40,342 nt of DNA from Saprospiraceae bacterium (GCA_020631545.1 JAHDHB010000002.1:3669-44010); one strand, 5' to 3'. Positions 1 to 8,655 are shown, counted from the stretch's first letter. The notes: generated from the sequence alone by a model not told the origin. Numbers and translations are program-made.

Positions 1-719
1 GAGATAGCAGTAGCCACCCACAATTTTTCTTCCTCCCCTAGCCAAACATGGTAAACTCTAGCAGGTAAACTCAAGGAATCCAAGACATTGCCGGAAAGCG
101 TAATCTTAGCAAGCTGCTTCTCCCAACCTAACCAAATATTATCTTGTTGATCAATATTTACATAAAGGAATGCAGCATTTTTTCGTTCATAAATTTTATT
201 GAATCCATTTTCATCATATAAATATAGACGCCCATCAATTGTAGTCAACCATAAACGATTTTGGGGGTCGGTAATCCTAGAATAATTTACAGTTGAAGCG
301 TTAAAAGGAGCATTTTCCCCAAAATAATCGTCAAACGAAAAAAGCTCTTCTGTTCTAGGATTAAATATGTGAAGAGAAATAAGTGATTCGTCATTTGGTT
401 CAACACCACTGGAATTAGCTCTAAACAACCATAAATTACCTTTGCTGTCTTCTTTGATATCATTTAGGTTAGGGGGAAGTTTAACTCCATTTTTACCCTT
501 AGTGAAGAGCTTAAAAGAATAGCCATCATAACGATTTAATCCATAAGCAGTTAAAATCCAAATAAATCCTTTACTATCTTTAAAAACCTCCCTTGTCATT
601 TGATTGGCCAAGCCATCTTCCGTAGTAATAGCCTCTGCATCAACTAAATACTGCTGAGCCTGAATAGGATGGCATAAAAATAATAGGAAAATAAAAAACA
701 AAAAACAGAATTGATTCAC
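1..719 (-). CDS. Secreted beta-propeller sensor protein, N-terminal part (cut by window edge)
   Basis: About 239 N-terminal residues are present and the gene runs off the left edge. No ATG lies in frame after the upstream stop; the GTG at 719-717 opens a good signal peptide (VNQFCFLFFIFLLFLC then HPIQAQ), so I chose it. The mature part begins ITTEDGLANQ and carries two-component-regulator propeller motifs: VFKDSKGFIWILTAYGLNRY, IKEDSKGNLWLF, ITDPQNRLWLTTIDGRLYLY and NIDQQDNIWLG. In Bacteroidota such repeats form the periplasmic sensor of hybrid histidine kinases or of shorter LuxR/LytTR-linked sensors; which applies here is unknown because the C-terminus is missing. It lies 353 bp downstream of the metalloprotease gene on the same strand, beyond a terminator, so it is probably transcribed separately. 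Confidence 0.8.
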   Translation of the reverse strand, partial: MNQFCFLFFIFLLFLCHPIQAQQYLVDAEAITTEDGLANQMTREVFKDSKGFIWILTAYGLNRYDGYSFKLFTKGKNGVKLPPNLNDIKEDSKGNLWLFRANSSGVEPNDESLISLHIFNPRTEELFSFDDYFGENAPFNASTVNYSRITDPQNRLWLTTIDGRLYLYDENGFNKIYERKNAAFLYVNIDQQDNIWLGWEKQLAKITLSGNVLDSLSLPARVYHVWLGEEEKLWVATAI

Positions 720-1072
720 AAGTTGAGGATTGAGCGGTGTAGTCTGATATAGGAGCCTAACGGAGAATAAACGTCAAAATGTATAAAACATAACTAAAAC
801 CATAATCTTTTACTTAAAATAAAAATAGGCCTTAAGATAACAAAAAACTTAAATATCAACTTATAACTATCCCCTTAAAATATCTAATTATTTGTCTACT
901 TAGCAGTAAGTACTCTTCATCTTTGTCAAGAAACTCCTTACACCACAAAAAGCAAAGAGCATGCTTGTAAAACAAACATGCTCTAAGTGATCGTATTAAG
1001 TAACGGTTAAACTTCTAGAACATTCGTCAAGAAAAATTGACTACTATTCGTCATGAAGCTTTTTCTTAAGTG
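720..1072. other. Intergenic region between propeller gene and metalloprotease
   Basis: AT-rich, no ORF. It holds the terminator hairpin described at 951-984 and a weak 5-bp hairpin (GTCAA/TTGAC, 1026-1041). Any promoter of the propeller gene should be in the 720-950 part, but I see no convincing TAnnTTTG box. Confidence 0.5.
951..984 (-). terminator. Intrinsic terminator of the metalloprotease gene
   Basis: AGAGCATG (956-963) pairs perfectly with CATGCTCT (977-984); an inner TTGT/ACAA stem follows after one mismatch. Read on the minus strand the hairpin is followed by a T-rich run (TTTGCTTTTTG). It lies about 90 bp past the stop codon of the M43 gene. Confidence 0.65.
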
Positions 1073-3895
1073 CTACATTTTCAAAAACTTCTCCCTTGCC
1101 CTATAGCCATCTTCTGTAATCACCTGTAAGAAATATAGTTGTCCCGCAGGTAAATTGGAAACGTCAATGGATAAAAGATCCGTTGAATTTGCTCTATTTT
1201 CGTAGACTTGTTTGCCATCTAAAGCAAAAATCTTAACTGTCATTTCTTGTGTGCTCGACGGCTCTACGCCCTTCAATTCCAAATTGATTTGTTCCTTGAT
1301 AGGATTTGGATAAAGACGCATACTTAATCCTGTAGCTTCCTTTACTTCTGGTTTCATGTCTGGTAAAAGATTAGAGGAAACACTGCCAATGAGCACATAC
1401 CCTACTTCTTCAAAGGTATGTGCTAATTCATTATTACTATCAGAATTTTCCTCTTCTAATTTAATCTCAATCGAAGTCCTTGTAAAATTATTATAACGTA
1501 AGGCAAGGGGATCCCCTCCAATAGTAGTTTGACAAGTAGCGATAAAATTGGCATCAGCATATTCATTTCCAAAATCAAGCGTATACCAATTATGGGAAAC
1601 AACTGCAGAAGTATTTCCCACTACCATGGCTTTATCTCCAAGACTACCTGCCCCCAAGGAAAAAGCCATGAAATTAATGGTTTCATTACCATGAATACCA
1701 TCATTAGTACTTCCCGCTTTCCATTCCTCTTCTTGTACTCTGATTTCGAAGCTATTACTAGATACATTACTCAAGCGAATACTAGTAGCTTCACCATCAT
1801 TATTGGTAACTTGGGAAGCCATCACAACAGGGGAAGCCGTGAATGTAGAGGTTGGCAAACTAACTGCTTGAAAAGCGTGATTTACCGCGGCTACACTTCC
1901 TGCAACCATCGTAATACCTCCCAAATCATGCTCTCCTGGTTCAGCAGCAATATAAGATAATTGCTCCTCGACGTGGCCTCCATCAAGATAGTCCCATTCA
2001 TCAATTTGTATTTCAAATCCTGTTGTAGACACATTGCGGATCCTTACTGTAGTTTGTTGTGTACCTGCAATGCTTGGAGGCCCTACGACTACAATAGGCA
2101 CCATATCGAAGGCCGTTGGAAAGGTAATTATATCCCAATCATTACTATTTAAGGTATGTACACTAATATTTTCTGTTATAACACGAGGTTCTAGCTCCTT
2201 GCCAATAAGCACATATCCCACTTCCTCTTCGATATGTTCGAATTCATCATTACCATCAGAATTTTCTTCTTCTAATTTTACCCGAACTGAAGTTGTTGTT
2301 AAATTCTGATAGCGCAGGGCAAAGGGGTCTCCACCGATAGTCGATTGACTGGTAGCTAAAAACCGAGCATCGGTATATTCCCCTGCGAAATCAATGGTGT
2401 ACCAGTCATGATCCACTACAGCCGAAGTATTACCTACCAGAATATCGTTATCTCCTAAGCTACCTGTACCAGATGAGAAGGCCATATAATTTAGTGTTTC
2501 ATCGCCATGTACAAGGTCGCTAGCTTCCTCTTCCTGTACGCGGATCTGAAAACTACCACTACTTACATTTCTCAAGCGAACACTTGTGGCGTGACCATCA
2601 TTATTGGTAACTTGGGAAGCCATTACGACAGGAGTTTCGGTAAAAGTACCTGCAGGCAAATTAACTGTGTGAAACGTATGGTTAATGCCTTCTGCACTTC
2701 CTGCAATCATGGTCATGCCTCCTAAATCATGTTCGCCTGGTATCGCTGCGATATAGGATACTTGCTCAGGTGCATGACCACCGTCCAGGTAATCCCATTC
2801 ATCGATTTGGATTTGGAAGCCTGTAGTGGATACGTTACGAATTCTGACCGTGGATTCATTTGTTCCTACAAAACTTGGAGGGCCTACCACGACTATTGGT
2901 GTCTCCTTAAAAGCAGTTGGGAAGGTAATTACATCCCAATCTTCACTATCCGCAGTAGATACTTCGATGTTTTCAGTTATAATCGTAGCACCGCCTTCGC
3001 AAGAAAGATACCAGCGATCATTGATAGCGCTTTCTCTTACTTGATCTAATTGCCCTTGTGTAAAAGTAGTTCTACAGGCAGTACGGCTATAGGACATAAT
3101 ATTGGTCGCTATCGGTGTGAAGGCGTCACCATTTGCATCCGTTAAAGTACCTGTGTATTGGCAATTAGTATTGACCAACCGCTGCCCATCGTTTCGGCAG
3201 CCGCTACCATCATCTTTTAAATAAAAATTAGGATCTGCTGGCGTATCGCATATCAAATCACCAGCATTGTTACAGTTTGAACCATCTACTAATTCATCAG
3301 TCAGACTACAACTAGAAGAACCATGCGTATGCAATAAAGAAAGAAAATGCCCCACTTCATGAATAAAGGTTGAGCCGTTCATGGCACAGCTATTTTTCAA
3401 GATGATCTTATCCTCTTGGTACACTGGGGTAGTGGGGAAATCAGCATACCCACATAAACTACTTCCAGTGGTACTAAGAACATCATTAGCATAATAGATG
3501 TTTAACACATTAGCTATATTATGGTCTGCTACAAGAGTTGAATCTTCTGATCTGCTAAAGTTAAACCAATCGCTGTCATCAATATATCGAACAGCTTTAC
3601 AGGCTACAAACTCAATCTCTGCTTGACTATAGAAATCATTTAACTCTTGAATAACATCATCAAGCTGCTGAAGGGTTAATCCTCCTGTTCCGTCGTCCAT
3701 TCTAATAATGTGGTTGACAATCGGAATTTGAATAATCGCATTGTTTTTAAGGTGCTCAGCGTTTTGTCTTGCCTTTCTCCTACTTTTAAGCTGTTCGATC
3801 TGTTCATCCGTTGGGTGTGTACCACACAGTTGTGCTTGTACATCAAGTGTTATTACGGAGAAAATAAGCGAAATAATCAATAAATAAATTCTCAT
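1073..3895 (-). CDS. Secreted M43 (pappalysin-like) metalloprotease with lectin-like repeats and T9SS sorting domain
   Basis: 940 residues from the ATG at 3895, which gives a clean signal peptide (MRIYLLIISLIFSVITLDVQ); an in-frame ATG at 3958 would bury it. The catalytic domain spans about residues 40-300: HEVGHFLSLLH puts the zinc ligands at H179, H183 and H189 with E180 as the general base, and NIMSYS (M267) is the Met-turn. M43 proteases usually have Gly where this one has Ser185. Residues 306-837 are two 265-residue repeats, each made of three ~90-residue beta units with the pattern W..I.FP..F...PIVV and VRIRNVS..GF.I, resembling H-type lectin domains. A T9SS type A sorting domain (LYPNP... 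to EKFLKM) ends the protein at about 860-940. I infer a secreted, surface-linked or released protease. It probably binds glycan or matrix through the repeats; the substrate is unknown. Confidence 0.88.
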   Translation of the reverse strand: MRIYLLIISLIFSVITLDVQAQLCGTHPTDEQIEQLKSRRKARQNAEHLKNNAIIQIPIVNHIIRMDDGTGGLTLQQLDDVIQELNDFYSQAEIEFVACKAVRYIDDSDWFNFSRSEDSTLVADHNIANVLNIYYANDVLSTTGSSLCGYADFPTTPVYQEDKIILKNSCAMNGSTFIHEVGHFLSLLHTHGSSSCSLTDELVDGSNCNNAGDLICDTPADPNFYLKDDGSGCRNDGQRLVNTNCQYTGTLTDANGDAFTPIATNIMSYSRTACRTTFTQGQLDQVRESAINDRWYLSCEGGATIITENIEVSTADSEDWDVITFPTAFKETPIVVVGPPSFVGTNESTVRIRNVSTTGFQIQIDEWDYLDGGHAPEQVSYIAAIPGEHDLGGMTMIAGSAEGINHTFHTVNLPAGTFTETPVVMASQVTNNDGHATSVRLRNVSSGSFQIRVQEEEASDLVHGDETLNYMAFSSGTGSLGDNDILVGNTSAVVDHDWYTIDFAGEYTDARFLATSQSTIGGDPFALRYQNLTTTSVRVKLEEENSDGNDEFEHIEEEVGYVLIGKELEPRVITENISVHTLNSNDWDIITFPTAFDMVPIVVVGPPSIAGTQQTTVRIRNVSTTGFEIQIDEWDYLDGGHVEEQLSYIAAEPGEHDLGGITMVAGSVAAVNHAFQAVSLPTSTFTASPVVMASQVTNNDGEATSIRLSNVSSNSFEIRVQEEEWKAGSTNDGIHGNETINFMAFSLGAGSLGDKAMVVGNTSAVVSHNWYTLDFGNEYADANFIATCQTTIGGDPLALRYNNFTRTSIEIKLEEENSDSNNELAHTFEEVGYVLIGSVSSNLLPDMKPEVKEATGLSMRLYPNPIKEQINLELKGVEPSSTQEMTVKIFALDGKQVYENRANSTDLLSIDVSNLPAGQLYFLQVITEDGYRAREKFLKM
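1385..2179 (-). repeat. Protein-coding repeat 2 (three lectin-like units) of the M43 protease
   Basis: Encodes residues 573-837, beginning ITENI, with VVVGPPSIAG, VVMASQVTNNDG and EEVGYVLIG in the same order as copy 1. The copies are clearly homologous but diverged, so this is an old duplication under selection, not a recent one. Confidence 0.75.
2180..2980 (-). repeat. Protein-coding repeat 1 (three lectin-like units) of the M43 protease
   Basis: Encodes residues 306-572, beginning ITENI and including VVVGPPSFVG, VVMASQVTNNDG and a C-terminal EEVGYVLIG. The second copy follows immediately with the same start and end motifs. Confidence 0.75.
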
Positions 3896-4852
3896 GGTAA
3901 ATAGTTCTTTAAGAGCGGAGGTATTCAGTTTCGCTGTAAGCATAGCAATCCTATACATAGAGGGTCTTCTATTTTAAAATAACCATAAAATAAACTTACA
4001 TAGGAATACTCCATAGGTTAATTAATAAAGGAGATGTTCTGAGCGTGTTTGTAAAGTTATTTCATTATTAAAATGGGCGTCATAGTACCAAATCAAATAA
4101 CATCGTAAAATCAACACTTTACAAGACTTGTAATTTGCATTAACGAAAATGATATTCGAGAGTTAACTAATTGTTGTGGTCACAAATAATTCACGAGTTA
4201 TTCGTTCAACATCTGTTCGTGATTTAACTCAAAAGTAATTGTTCTTTTTCAACTACTTCCGCATTAAGCACATCACAAATGTATTCCTAATTTGTGGAGA
4301 CAACAAAGAATAAATTACAAGAAAACGTGGTCTCAAAAAACAACAAACAAAAAACAAGCACCTAATTATCAATCATTTACTATAGTCATAAAAAAGGTTT
4401 CCATAAAAAAGTAACACAATTTTATTTCCTAAGGACTCTAATATTCCTGATTTATAAACTACAAAGCACATGATTTATTTATTATACCGACCATTAATAA
4501 ACAATCTGCACCCCGATGTTATTCCCTAAAATTAAGGTTGGTAACCCATATCTTACCAACAGATTAACAAATTGATAAATAAAAAATTGCGAAGATGAGT
4601 CATTAGGTATATTTAAAAACATTTTTATTAATATTAAGAATATCGCTCACCATTATCATAAATGCATCACTTAATTCGAATTGACTTCATGACGAACAAT
4701 ACCACAAAAACTACAGGTCATCAACAAGCAACAAATAACAAAAAGCTAACGGATCTGACTTATTTTTTTCTTTTAAATAATATGCTTACCTAAGATTTTC
4801 TAACTAACTTTAGAGTAGACAACGCCTCTGAATGATAAAATAACACCATTAA
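3896..4852. other. Long AT-rich divergent intergenic region
   Basis: About 950 bp between divergent genes (M43 protease on minus, helical protein on plus). No convincing ORF. One clear dyad: GTTGGTAA (4537-4544) and TTACCAAC (4553-4560), 8 bp perfect with an 8-nt loop, could be an operator or RNA hairpin. A near-consensus minus-7 box (TAACTTTA) lies shortly before the gene at 4853. The rest shows nothing I can name. Confidence 0.5.
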
Positions 4853-6349
4853 ATGAAGACACCATCCTCCTACTTATACGATTTGGTTCACTCCCTCTCT
4901 AAATCTGAAAAACGATACATTAAGGTTCAGGCTGGTTCGGAGGATAAAGACTATATTCAGTTGATGAATGCTTTACTTGCCCAAAAAACTTTTAATGAAG
5001 AGCAATTAATCAAGAAACATAGAAATGCCAAATTTGTAAAGAATCTCGCTACTCATAAAAAATACCTATACGACCTAATACTTAAATCACTAGCCAACTT
5101 TGGGGAAAAAGAACCTGAGGATAAGGTACTCGAAAAGATTGCAGCAGCTAGAGTTTTATTCAACAAAAATTTAGCGGAGGCAGCGATGAAAGAGTTGAAT
5201 CAAGGAGAAAAGATTGCAAAAAAATATGAGTTTTTCGAACTCCAACTTCAAATTCTAGAACTAAAAAAAAACATTGTCAAAAACCACGACGAAAAAGCTC
5301 ATTATCAAATCTTTAAGGCTGAATCTGAATGCTTAGCCCTAATACAAAATCTTAAAGACTATTGGTATCTAGACATGCAACTTACAGTATTTTATTATAA
5401 CTTCACTAAAATAAAAACAGACGAGCATAAACAATTTATACAAAAAATCATCAAAGACCCTAAAATCCAAAATTTATCTTTAGCCACGACCTTCAAAAGT
5501 AAAAATATTTTTTACAGTATAAACTCTAAATATCAGCGTATCCTAGGTAATCATGAACAAGCTTATGAATTGAACAGACAAACATTGCTCCTATACGACT
5601 CCTATCCTCACTTCCTTAAGCTATATACCAAAGAATATATTGGCTTATTATTCAATGATTTAATGTCCTATGGTAATTCTATTCAATTTGATCGTTTTGA
5701 AGAAGGACTCCAACGTATAAAGTCAGTTACCGAACGCCCAGAACTCAAACTCCACAGAAATAAAAAGAAATACACGTATATAAAATCCTTTGTCTTTGTA
5801 ATTTTGTTTAGACTTGAGGTTTTTTATCTTTTAAACCAAGAATGCAAGACAAAATTTCAACGCTTGCTATCCTTAATTCCTGAAATCCAAAAAGGACTTA
5901 ATGAGTATCGTAGACTCATTGAGATACCCTATCAAATTTATATTTTCTATTATGTTGCTTTAGCCTATTTTCACAATAAACTTTATAAACAAGCCTTAGA
6001 TTGGAATAATAAAATCTTGAATAACTTCAAGGACGACACAAGAAAGGGGCTTTACTACTCCTCTAAAATACTAAACTTACTCATTCATTATGAACTAAAA
6101 AGCTATTACTTCCTAGAATCATGCATACCTTCTACCGCAAAATATTTAAAATCTAGAAGACCGCTTTTAGCGACAGAAAAAGCATTGTTCCGATTTTTAA
6201 ACCAAGGACTAAACTCCGTCCATAAAAACGATAAGCACGTTTTAATCCATGAATTTAAAGAAAAATTAAAGGAACTTTCCCTACTTGAATCCGAGAAAAA
6301 TCTCTTTGTCTCTTTAGGCTTGATTTGTTGGATAGAAAATACGGAATAA
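4853..6349 (+). CDS. Hypothetical all-helical (TPR-like) protein
   Basis: 498 residues, no signal peptide, no membrane segment, rich in Lys, Leu, Tyr and Phe. The N-terminus (MKTPSSYLYDLVHSLSKSEK) resembles a conserved opening seen in Saprospiria hypothetical proteins that I recognise only as a family, without a function. From about residue 100 onward the sequence looks like paired amphipathic helices (for example AEAAMKELNQGEKIAKKYEF and HNKLYKQALDWNNKILNNF, both TPR-like), so an alpha-solenoid scaffold is likely. It stands alone: a 950-bp gap precedes it and a 1.1-kb repeat-rich gap follows. Function unknown; protein-protein interaction is inference. Confidence 0.75.
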   Translation: MKTPSSYLYDLVHSLSKSEKRYIKVQAGSEDKDYIQLMNALLAQKTFNEEQLIKKHRNAKFVKNLATHKKYLYDLILKSLANFGEKEPEDKVLEKIAAARVLFNKNLAEAAMKELNQGEKIAKKYEFFELQLQILELKKNIVKNHDEKAHYQIFKAESECLALIQNLKDYWYLDMQLTVFYYNFTKIKTDEHKQFIQKIIKDPKIQNLSLATTFKSKNIFYSINSKYQRILGNHEQAYELNRQTLLLYDSYPHFLKLYTKEYIGLLFNDLMSYGNSIQFDRFEEGLQRIKSVTERPELKLHRNKKKYTYIKSFVFVILFRLEVFYLLNQECKTKFQRLLSLIPEIQKGLNEYRRLIEIPYQIYIFYYVALAYFHNKLYKQALDWNNKILNNFKDDTRKGLYYSSKILNLLIHYELKSYYFLESCIPSTAKYLKSRRPLLATEKALFRFLNQGLNSVHKNDKHVLIHEFKEKLKELSLLESEKNLFVSLGLICWIENTE

Positions 6350-6363
6350 TTTAACTTTTGGAA

Positions 6364-6440
6364 TCGAGTAAAATAGGGTCATTCCTAAGGGGACAGTTCC
6401 TCTCCTCTATTTCATCCGCTCACACTATTCTTTTACTCGA
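6364..6440. repeat. 77-bp element bounded by a 10-bp perfect inverted repeat
   Basis: TCGAGTAAAA at 6364-6373 is the exact reverse complement of TTTTACTCGA at 6431-6440; after a 3-nt bulge the stem continues with TAG/CTA. It begins 14 bp after the stop codon of the upstream gene. Could serve as that gene's 3' hairpin or be a small mobile remnant. Confidence 0.5.
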
Positions 6441-6566
6441 CTAAAGTGCGGAATTTTGCCTTTAGCTTCCTTCTGCCCCAACCTATCGGCTGCGCCCATG
6501 CTCTTCGCTACAAAGCGTGTAGTGGACTTGCACTACCTAGGGACTCTGCTCAGAAGCATGCTGGGC

Positions 6567-6597
6567 AAAAAAAGGGAGAAGACTGTTGTCTTCCCCC
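6567..6597 (-). terminator. Orphan intrinsic terminator on the minus strand
   Basis: GGG-A-GAAGAC (6574-6583), loop TGTT, GTCTTC-CCC (6588-6596). Read on the minus strand the stem is followed by seven T. No minus-strand gene ends here, so the transcript it closes is unidentified: a small RNA or a decayed gene is possible. Confidence 0.5.
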
Positions 6598-6737
6598 AAG
6601 TTCAAACCACATTAGCCAAAATATATTGGCAATTGTGAAACACTATTTAGAAATTGCACGATAGTAAGGTATTCAGTTAACGTCCCTCATAATATCAGCT
6701 GAATATAATAACTTTTAAAGAGCTCGAAAATCGAAAA

Positions 6738-6817
6738 CTCAGCGGAAAAGGCTATGACTTCACTTAGAACATGTGAAAAATTCGTCCTTTTTTGAAGAAA
6801 AAAATCCTTCCGCTGAG
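6738..6817. repeat. 80-bp imperfect hairpin with 10-bp perfect ends
   Basis: CTCAGCGGAA (6738-6747) is the exact reverse complement of TTCCGCTGAG (6808-6817). Inside, CTTCA and TGAAG can also pair, and TTCAC/GTGAA forms a smaller stem. No coding content. It could be a structured RNA or an inverted-repeat element. Confidence 0.5.
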
Positions 6818-7340
6818 GTTCGTATTCCCTCGCTTCTCCTTGTACTCATGGTTGCTAATCGCCTTCCACCATATAGATCTAATTTTTCCAGTAGTGGGAA
6901 ACGATTGATATGCCTCAAATATATCTGACTAGGCGAAAGGAGGTTTGCGTATTTGTCTCAAATGTTTGCACAAAACAACAACACACTTTCACCCTATACA
7001 TTTATGGCTCGTTGTGTTAGACTTATAACTTCTTTAAGAATAATAAATTCCTTCAACTGATCAAAATGAGTCTAGTTATTCTCCTACAAATAAAAATGGA
7101 GTAGTTCTTATGCTCAGAACCGAATAGATTTTTTCGAGTAAAAACGAATGTCATTTTACGAACTAACACCTGTTGTAAATGGCCATTGAGGTTGTGTACG
7201 CTCCATTAAACTGATTGTCTCCCCTAAACCACTAGCATCTTCTACTGAACTAGAAAATTTTTCATCTTTTTCTACCTAAATTACATTTACCTACAAGAAA
7301 AGTCATATTTTCGAGCAGATTAAACAATATTTACTTTTTA

Positions 7341-7475
7341 CTAGTGGTACTGCTCCTAAGTAATTGATAGTTTAGGCGCAGAGATTTAAAAAAGTAAAAG
7401 CGGTAGTTACTTGACGCGAGATAACGGAAAACAACTAGCTAAAAGCTCCCTAGAACTTAACAGCAGCACCACTGG
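7341..7475 (+). mobile_element. MITE-like element, copy 1
   Basis: The 135-bp element has ~21-bp terminal inverted repeats: the left end reads CTAGTGGTACTGCTCCTAAG and the reverse complement of the right end reads CCAGTGGTGCTGCTGTTAAG. It shares its first ~48 bp (including ATTGATAGTTTAGG) and its last ~50 bp (ATAACGGAAAA, AACTAGCT, GCAGCA) with a second copy at 28291-28455. No transposase ORF inside. It ends 15 bp before the start codon of the next gene, so it may supply or disturb that gene's promoter. Confidence 0.65.
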
Positions 7476-7490
7476 CCACTTATACGATAA

Positions 7491-7871
7491 ATGAGCTACA
7501 CGGACTTCTTTAAACGATTTGGTATTTTTTCTGCATTCATTGCCTTATTAATTCCCCTTCAAGGCATTATACCTTCTTTAGCGGAATTTCAACAACTATC
7601 GTGGATGACTTGGGGTCTATTTGTAGCACTTACTTTAGGTATGTTTGTCCTAGCAAGAATGGCTCTAAATAGTCAAAACCGTTCTGCTTTTGACGCGCTA
7701 TTACTTTCAGTGAATTTCATCAAAATTTTCACGACCATCATCTTCATTTTTACTTATATCAGAGCATTTGAACCAACATCTAATTGGTTTTTAATTCCAT
7801 TCTTTTTAATTTACGCGCTATTTACGATTTTCGAAGTCGATATGCTTTCGAAAATGGGCAAAGAAAAATAA
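7491..7871 (+). CDS. Small four-helix membrane protein
   Basis: 126 residues with four hydrophobic segments at about residues 10-28, 40-58, 68-90 and 98-115, and short polar ends (MSYTDFFKRF, KMGKEK). Size and topology resemble AtpI/ATP-synthase-I-like or other short Bacteroidota membrane proteins, but no diagnostic motif is visible, so I leave the function open. The gene ends 12 bp before the biotin carrier gene on the same strand, so the two are probably co-transcribed. A MITE-like element sits directly upstream. Confidence 0.75.
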   Translation: MSYTDFFKRFGIFSAFIALLIPLQGIIPSLAEFQQLSWMTWGLFVALTLGMFVLARMALNSQNRSAFDALLLSVNFIKIFTTIIFIFTYIRAFEPTSNWFLIPFFLIYALFTIFEVDMLSKMGKEK

Positions 7872-7883
7872 AGCATAACTACT

Positions 7884-8363
7884 ATGTACACAGTCAAAGT
7901 CAACGATGGGAAATACGAATTTAAACTCTCTGACGAAACCGCTTCGGGGTGGGATGCCCTCGAATATAAGGCAGGGTATTTCCATATCCTCCACAATAAC
8001 CGTTCTTATCGAGCAGAAGTACTAGAAACCGATAAGCACCTAAAACAATTCACTATAAAAGTAAATGGGCAGGAGTTTGATATTCAAGTAGAAGACAAAT
8101 ACGATCAGCTCATCAAGCAAATGGGGTTTGCCAGCCTTGCTTCTCAAAAAGTGAATCAGGTAAAAGCCCCTATGCCGGGCTTGGTGGTCGATGTATTAGT
8201 AGAAAAAGGACAAGAAGTACAAAAGGGTTCCTCTTTGCTTATTTTGGGTGCGATGAAGATGGATAATGTGATTAAATCGCCTAGTGATGGTGTGATTAAA
8301 TCTATTCCTATCAGCAAAGGAGACGCCGTCGATAAGAATCAAATTTTGATTGAATTGGAGTAA
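7884..8363 (+). CDS. Biotin/lipoyl carrier protein (biotin-dependent carboxylase BCCP subunit)
   Basis: 159 residues. The C-terminal 70 form a biotinyl domain: VKAPMPGLVVDVLVEKGQEV, then LGAMKMDN with K125 as the expected biotinylation site, then a final hammerhead strand ending QILIELE. The N-terminal ~85 residues (VKVNDGKYEFKL..., FTIKVNGQEFDIQV) match the strand-rich N-terminal part of the short BCCP-type subunits of Bacteroidota acyl-CoA or pyruvate/oxaloacetate-type carboxylases. It has no long Ala/Pro linker, unlike E. coli AccB. The carboxyltransferase and biotin carboxylase partners are not in the window, so the substrate (acetyl-, propionyl- or methylmalonyl-CoA, pyruvate) cannot be read from context. 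Confidence 0.85.
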   Translation: MYTVKVNDGKYEFKLSDETASGWDALEYKAGYFHILHNNRSYRAEVLETDKHLKQFTIKVNGQEFDIQVEDKYDQLIKQMGFASLASQKVNQVKAPMPGLVVDVLVEKGQEVQKGSSLLILGAMKMDNVIKSPSDGVIKSIPISKGDAVDKNQILIELE

Positions 8364-8421
8364 TCTGAAAAAAAACCTTGCTTTTAGTACCTTACCGAAT
8401 GAACATCGTGAGAGCGCGTTT

Positions 8422-8455
8422 CCAATGGAATTGCACAAAAAAGCAATGCCATTGG
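8422..8455. terminator. Hairpin downstream of the biotin carrier gene
   Basis: CCAATGG-a-ATTGC (8422-8434) pairs with GCAAT-g-CCATTGG (8443-8455), one mismatch, 8-nt loop ACAAAAAA. No T-run follows, so it may be a 3'-end stabiliser and not a true terminator. Confidence 0.4.
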
Positions 8456-8620
8456 TAGAAAAGAATTCAAAAAAAGGCGAGTCCGTCAGACGGTGACTTC
8501 GTGTCACATTCTGATTACCCAACACCTAAACACTAGATTTTTAAGAAGATAGCTCTAAGTCATCGCCCAGTATCATGTCAAAAATCTAATTTCTCAGCAA
8601 CAGCAATCCCCTCTAAAAAC

Positions 8621-8655
8621 AAAGGACAATTTCAACGAAGTTGAAATTGTCCTTT
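8621..8655. terminator. 16-bp perfect hairpin (possible bidirectional terminator)
   Basis: AAAGGACAATTTCAAC (8621-8636), 3-nt loop GAA, then the exact reverse complement to 8655. It sits between convergent genes, 50 bp from the exchanger's stop codon. Its 3' arm merges into the heptamer repeat, which shares the CCTTTGT unit. Confidence 0.5.

Larger units (their letters stand above)
6350..7490. other. Gene-free region rich in inverted repeats
   Basis: Two short overlapping ORFs near 6446-6664 have no recognisable similarity and lie over hairpins, so I do not call them. The region contains a decamer inverted repeat (TCGAGTAAAA at 6364-6373, TTTTACTCGA at 6431-6440, a third copy at 7134-7143), an orphan minus-strand terminator (6567-6597), a 10-bp perfect inverted repeat 60 bp apart (6738-6817), an imperfect 13-bp stem (6857-6906) and a MITE-like element (7341-7475). 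It looks like a landing zone for small mobile or decayed elements. Confidence 0.6.

Noticed and set aside
3896-3958. Upstream ATG adding 21 residues to the M43 protease
   Set aside because: It would place a polar stretch before the signal peptide; the ATG at 3895 is more natural.
1044-4697. 12-bp inverted match (TTCGTCATGAAG at 1044-1055 and its complement at 4686-4697) flanking the protease gene
   Set aside because: Matches of this length are expected by chance many times in 40 kb; the flanking bases do not extend the similarity.
6531-6560. Possible fourth MITE-like end (CTAGGGACTCTGCTCAGAAG)
   Set aside because: Resembles copy 3 only over about 20 bp and then diverges completely; too short to support.
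6446-6664. 60-72-codon ORFs in the gap after the helical protein
   Set aside because: They overlap each other and a terminator hairpin and have no recognisable motif.
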